Assembly: GCA_946222435.1 (NCBI GenBank) | Contig: CAMIOJ010000135.1 | Span: 1 to 6,184, forward strand | DNA: 6,184 bases | Source: an uncultured Micrococcus sp. | Lineage (GTDB): Bacteria > Actinomycetota > Actinomycetes > Actinomycetales > Micrococcaceae | Direction: 5' to 3' | Shown here: positions 4,262-6,184 of the stretch, piece by piece | Numbering within the stretch: the stretch's first letter is position 1 | Layout of the letters: each line of letters starts with the position of its first letter | The notes under the pieces: generated by a model | What the model saw: the letters and a program-made list of their open reading frames with translations, nothing else | Databases searched by the model: none | Told to the model about the DNA's origin: nothing | Program-made: the position numbers and the translations under genes

Positions 4262-5986
4262 TCAGCGGCGGCGGCCGCCGGAGTGCTCCAGGGCGTCCTC
4301 GGCGTCCATGGCCTCGTCCTCCTCCGGGGTGACGGCCGGGGCCCTGCGGGCGGCGGCCATGGCACCGAAGGCGGTGACCAGCACCCAGAGCGCGCTGACC
4401 AGGATGATCACGTCCAGGACCAGGAGCAGCCAGTTCTGCTCGTTCCAGAACTGCCCCAGCTGCACGAACAGTGCGTACACGGACACGAACGCCACGAACA
4501 CCAGCGGGATCAGCACCGGCAGGACCGGACGGCGCAGGCGCAGCAGGATGACGCACACGATGGACAGCGTCAGCGCGGCCATCAGCTGGTTGGTGGTGCC
4601 GAACAGGGGCCAGATGACCATGCCGCCGGAGCCGTCCGCGCCGGCGCCGAACGCCAGGCCCATGGTCACGGCGAGCACGATCAGCGTGGAGACCAGCGTC
4701 CCGAGCTTCAGGCCCATGATCCCGCCGATCTCCGCCACCACGAAGCGCTGCAGGCGCACACCCGTGTCCATGGTGGTGGCGGCGAAGAGCACGGCCATGG
4801 TCGCGAGGATCGTGGAGGACAGGCCGGTGGGGATGCCCAGTCCGGTGTTGAGGATCTGGCCGCCGGCGGTCACGAAGGCCTGCACTCCGCCCTCGCCGAA
4901 GGCCGAGTAGACCTCCTCCCAGTCCGCGAGGGAGCGGAAGCCCGCGGTCACCGCGATGATGGTGCCGAGGGACAGCAGGCCCTCGCCCACGGCGCCGAAG
5001 TAGCCGACGAACCGGGCGTCGGTCTCCTTCGCGATCTGCTTCGAGGAGGTGCCCGAGGAGACGATGCCGTGGAAGCCGGAGATCGCACCGCAGGCGATGG
5101 TCACGAACAGCAGCGGCATGATGCCCGGGGTGCCCTCCGGGACGTTCTCGTTGTAGAACGGGGCCACCACGGTGGGCGAGGAGATGAGGATGGCGCCGTA
5201 GAGGATGCCCAGGCCGATGAACAGCTGCAGGCCGTTGATGTAGTCGCGCGGCTGCAGGAGCATCCACACCGGCAGCATGGAGGCGATGCCGGCGTAGACG
5301 AAGAGGACGACGATCCAGAAGGCGTTCGCCGAGAGCCCGAGGATGGTCTCCGGCAGGACGATCGGGAAGCGGTCGCCGAGCAGCATGAGGCCGTAGAGCG
5401 CGACCACGCCCACCACGGAGACCAGCGGCAGGCTCCACTTGAACCGGTAGATGGCCTGGCCGATCAGCAGCGCCACCACGATCGCACCCCAGGTGGGGAT
5501 GACGGCGGTGGGGGTGGAGACCAGCAGGTTGGAGATCACCACGGCGAAGGCGGCGTTCACCATGAGCAGCAGCAGGAAGATCACCACGAGGAACAGGTTG
5601 CGGCCGTGACGGCCGATGTACTTGCCCGAGAGTGTGCCGATCGACTGCGCCTTGTTCCGGCCCGAGGCCCACAGGGCCCCGAGGTCGTGCATGCCGGCGA
5701 AGAAGACGGTGCCGAGCGTGACCCAGAGGAAGGCCGGGCCCCAGCCCCAGATCACGGCCACCGCCGGGCCCACGATGGGCGCCGCGCCGGCCACGGACGT
5801 GAAGTGGTGGCCCCAGAGGACCAGCTTGTTGGTGGGGACGAAGTCGACCCCGTCCTCATAGCGGTGGGCGGGCGTGGTGTAGTCCGGGTCCAGCCGGTAC
5901 ACCTTCCTGGCCAGGAACCGTGAGTAGAGCAGGTAGCCGGCGACGATCATCGCGACGCCGACCAGCGCGAGCACGAGGGAGTTCAT
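4262..5986 (-). CDS. cstA: CstA-family carbon-starvation transporter, short form
   Basis: A 574-residue polytopic membrane protein of the CstA/BtsT family, whose members import pyruvate and have been linked to peptide uptake under carbon limitation. Family signatures visible are WGHHFTSVAGAAPIVGPA (58-75), FAGMHDLGALWASGRNK (96-112), QPRDYIN (245-251), FHGIVSSGTSSKQI (305-318), DTGVRLQRF (407-415) and WPLFGTTNQLMAA (459-471). Hydrophobic helices run from residue 3 to about 545, and the protein ends in a charged cytoplasmic-type tail, PEEDEAMDAEDALE. It is shorter than E. coli CstA (about 700 aa) and nearer the Bacillus form. The start at 5986 has GAGGT (5993-5997) 6 nt upstream, and the first helix begins immediately. 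It is first in a minus-strand cluster with the CC-terminal small protein and the ArsA-like ATPase. The substrate cannot be told from sequence; pyruvate is a guess from the family. Induction by carbon limitation is expected, but no regulator site was recognised. Confidence 0.93.
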   Translation of the reverse strand: MNSLVLALVGVAMIVAGYLLYSRFLARKVYRLDPDYTTPAHRYEDGVDFVPTNKLVLWGHHFTSVAGAAPIVGPAVAVIWGWGPAFLWVTLGTVFFAGMHDLGALWASGRNKAQSIGTLSGKYIGRHGRNLFLVVIFLLLLMVNAAFAVVISNLLVSTPTAVIPTWGAIVVALLIGQAIYRFKWSLPLVSVVGVVALYGLMLLGDRFPIVLPETILGLSANAFWIVVLFVYAGIASMLPVWMLLQPRDYINGLQLFIGLGILYGAILISSPTVVAPFYNENVPEGTPGIMPLLFVTIACGAISGFHGIVSSGTSSKQIAKETDARFVGYFGAVGEGLLSLGTIIAVTAGFRSLADWEEVYSAFGEGGVQAFVTAGGQILNTGLGIPTGLSSTILATMAVLFAATTMDTGVRLQRFVVAEIGGIMGLKLGTLVSTLIVLAVTMGLAFGAGADGSGGMVIWPLFGTTNQLMAALTLSIVCVILLRLRRPVLPVLIPLVFVAFVSVYALFVQLGQFWNEQNWLLLVLDVIILVSALWVLVTAFGAMAAARRAPAVTPEEDEAMDAEDALEHSGGRRR

Positions 5987-6184
5987 CGTGTGACCTCATT
6001 CTGTGGGAAGTGCGTGCGGGGCACGGATGCGGAGGGTGACGAGGGACACGTTAGTGGAACGCACCGGGTTCTCGTAGCCGTTTCCGTGGAGTGGACGCGT
6101 GGCGGGGCCGGAGTGGCGGGCTCCCGGCGGCGAACCAGAGAGAGTGGCCGCTTCATGCCCTTCTCAGGTGACCGTTCCTTCTGG
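5987..6184 (-). promoter_or_regulatory. cstA upstream region
   Basis: 198 bp with no supported gene; it should contain the cstA promoter and, beyond the edge, the start of whatever lies upstream. A minus-strand TAACGT (6048-6053) fits a -10 pattern and would give a leader of about 55 nt, but the hexamer at 17-nt spacing (TACGAG) is a poor -35. GCCGGAG (6107-6113) can pair with CTCCCGGC (6121-6128) if one base bulges. I found no convincing CRP/GlxR-type palindrome. Confidence 0.3.

Noticed and set aside
4041..5672. A long minus-strand frame inside cstA in a different phase
   Set aside because: It lies wholly within cstA, is Arg/His/Gly-rich with no membrane segments, and has no ribosome binding site; it is a shadow frame.
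2912..5923. A 1003-codon open frame on the plus strand, antisense to the ATPase, small protein and cstA
   Set aside because: It spans three well-supported genes on the other strand, gives a His/Asp/Gln/Arg-rich product with no recognisable fold, and is what high GC at third positions produces in an antisense frame.
5987..6020. CRP/GlxR-like site around TGTGACCTCATTCTGTG before cstA
   Set aside because: Only one half-site is acceptable, the second does not fit the palindrome, and the sequence covers the cstA ribosome binding site.
6155..6184. Possible start of a plus-strand gene (MPFSGDRSFW)
   Set aside because: Only ten codons are visible and there is no clear ribosome binding site, so it cannot be supported from this window.

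Overview
The window is very GC-rich, with strong G/C preference at third codon positions, strong purine-rich ribosome binding sites and a gene set typical of Actinomycetota. The short CstA-type transporter, the small protein ending in Cys-Cys and the single-domain ArsA-like ATPase together suggest Micrococcales, perhaps a Micrococcus- or Kocuria-like organism. That placement is inference from gene content and composition only.

Layout. Bases 6-1283 (+) encode an RlmC-type 23S rRNA m5U methyltransferase. It carries an extra low-complexity stretch containing an 11-residue direct repeat. All other genes are on the minus strand. Read in their own direction, from right to left, they are: a CstA-family transporter (5986-4262); a small protein ending in Cys-Cys (4246-3983), starting 15 nt after cstA; a perfect 25-bp inverted repeat (3898-3957); an ArsA/Get3-like ATPase (3876-2869); and two TetR-family regulators (2795-2187 and 2047-1199). 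The last regulator runs tail-to-tail into the rlmC gene and overlaps it by 85 bp, apparently because its C-terminus is abnormally extended.

How the genes may work together. The transporter, CC-terminal small protein and P-loop ATPase form the most interesting unit. The arrangement parallels the E. coli cstA/btsT loci, where the transporter is followed by a small YbdD/YjiX protein that also ends in Cys-Cys, and at btsT by the P-loop NTPase YjiA. Here the small protein does not look like YbdD and the NTPase is from a different P-loop class. The two TetR paralogues lie downstream in the same orientation and may control this locus or themselves; no operator was recognised. RlmC is a housekeeping rRNA modification gene with no evident link to the rest.

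No tRNA, rRNA, CRISPR array, insertion sequence or phage gene was seen. The longest stretch without a confident gene is the 198 bp upstream of cstA at the right edge.
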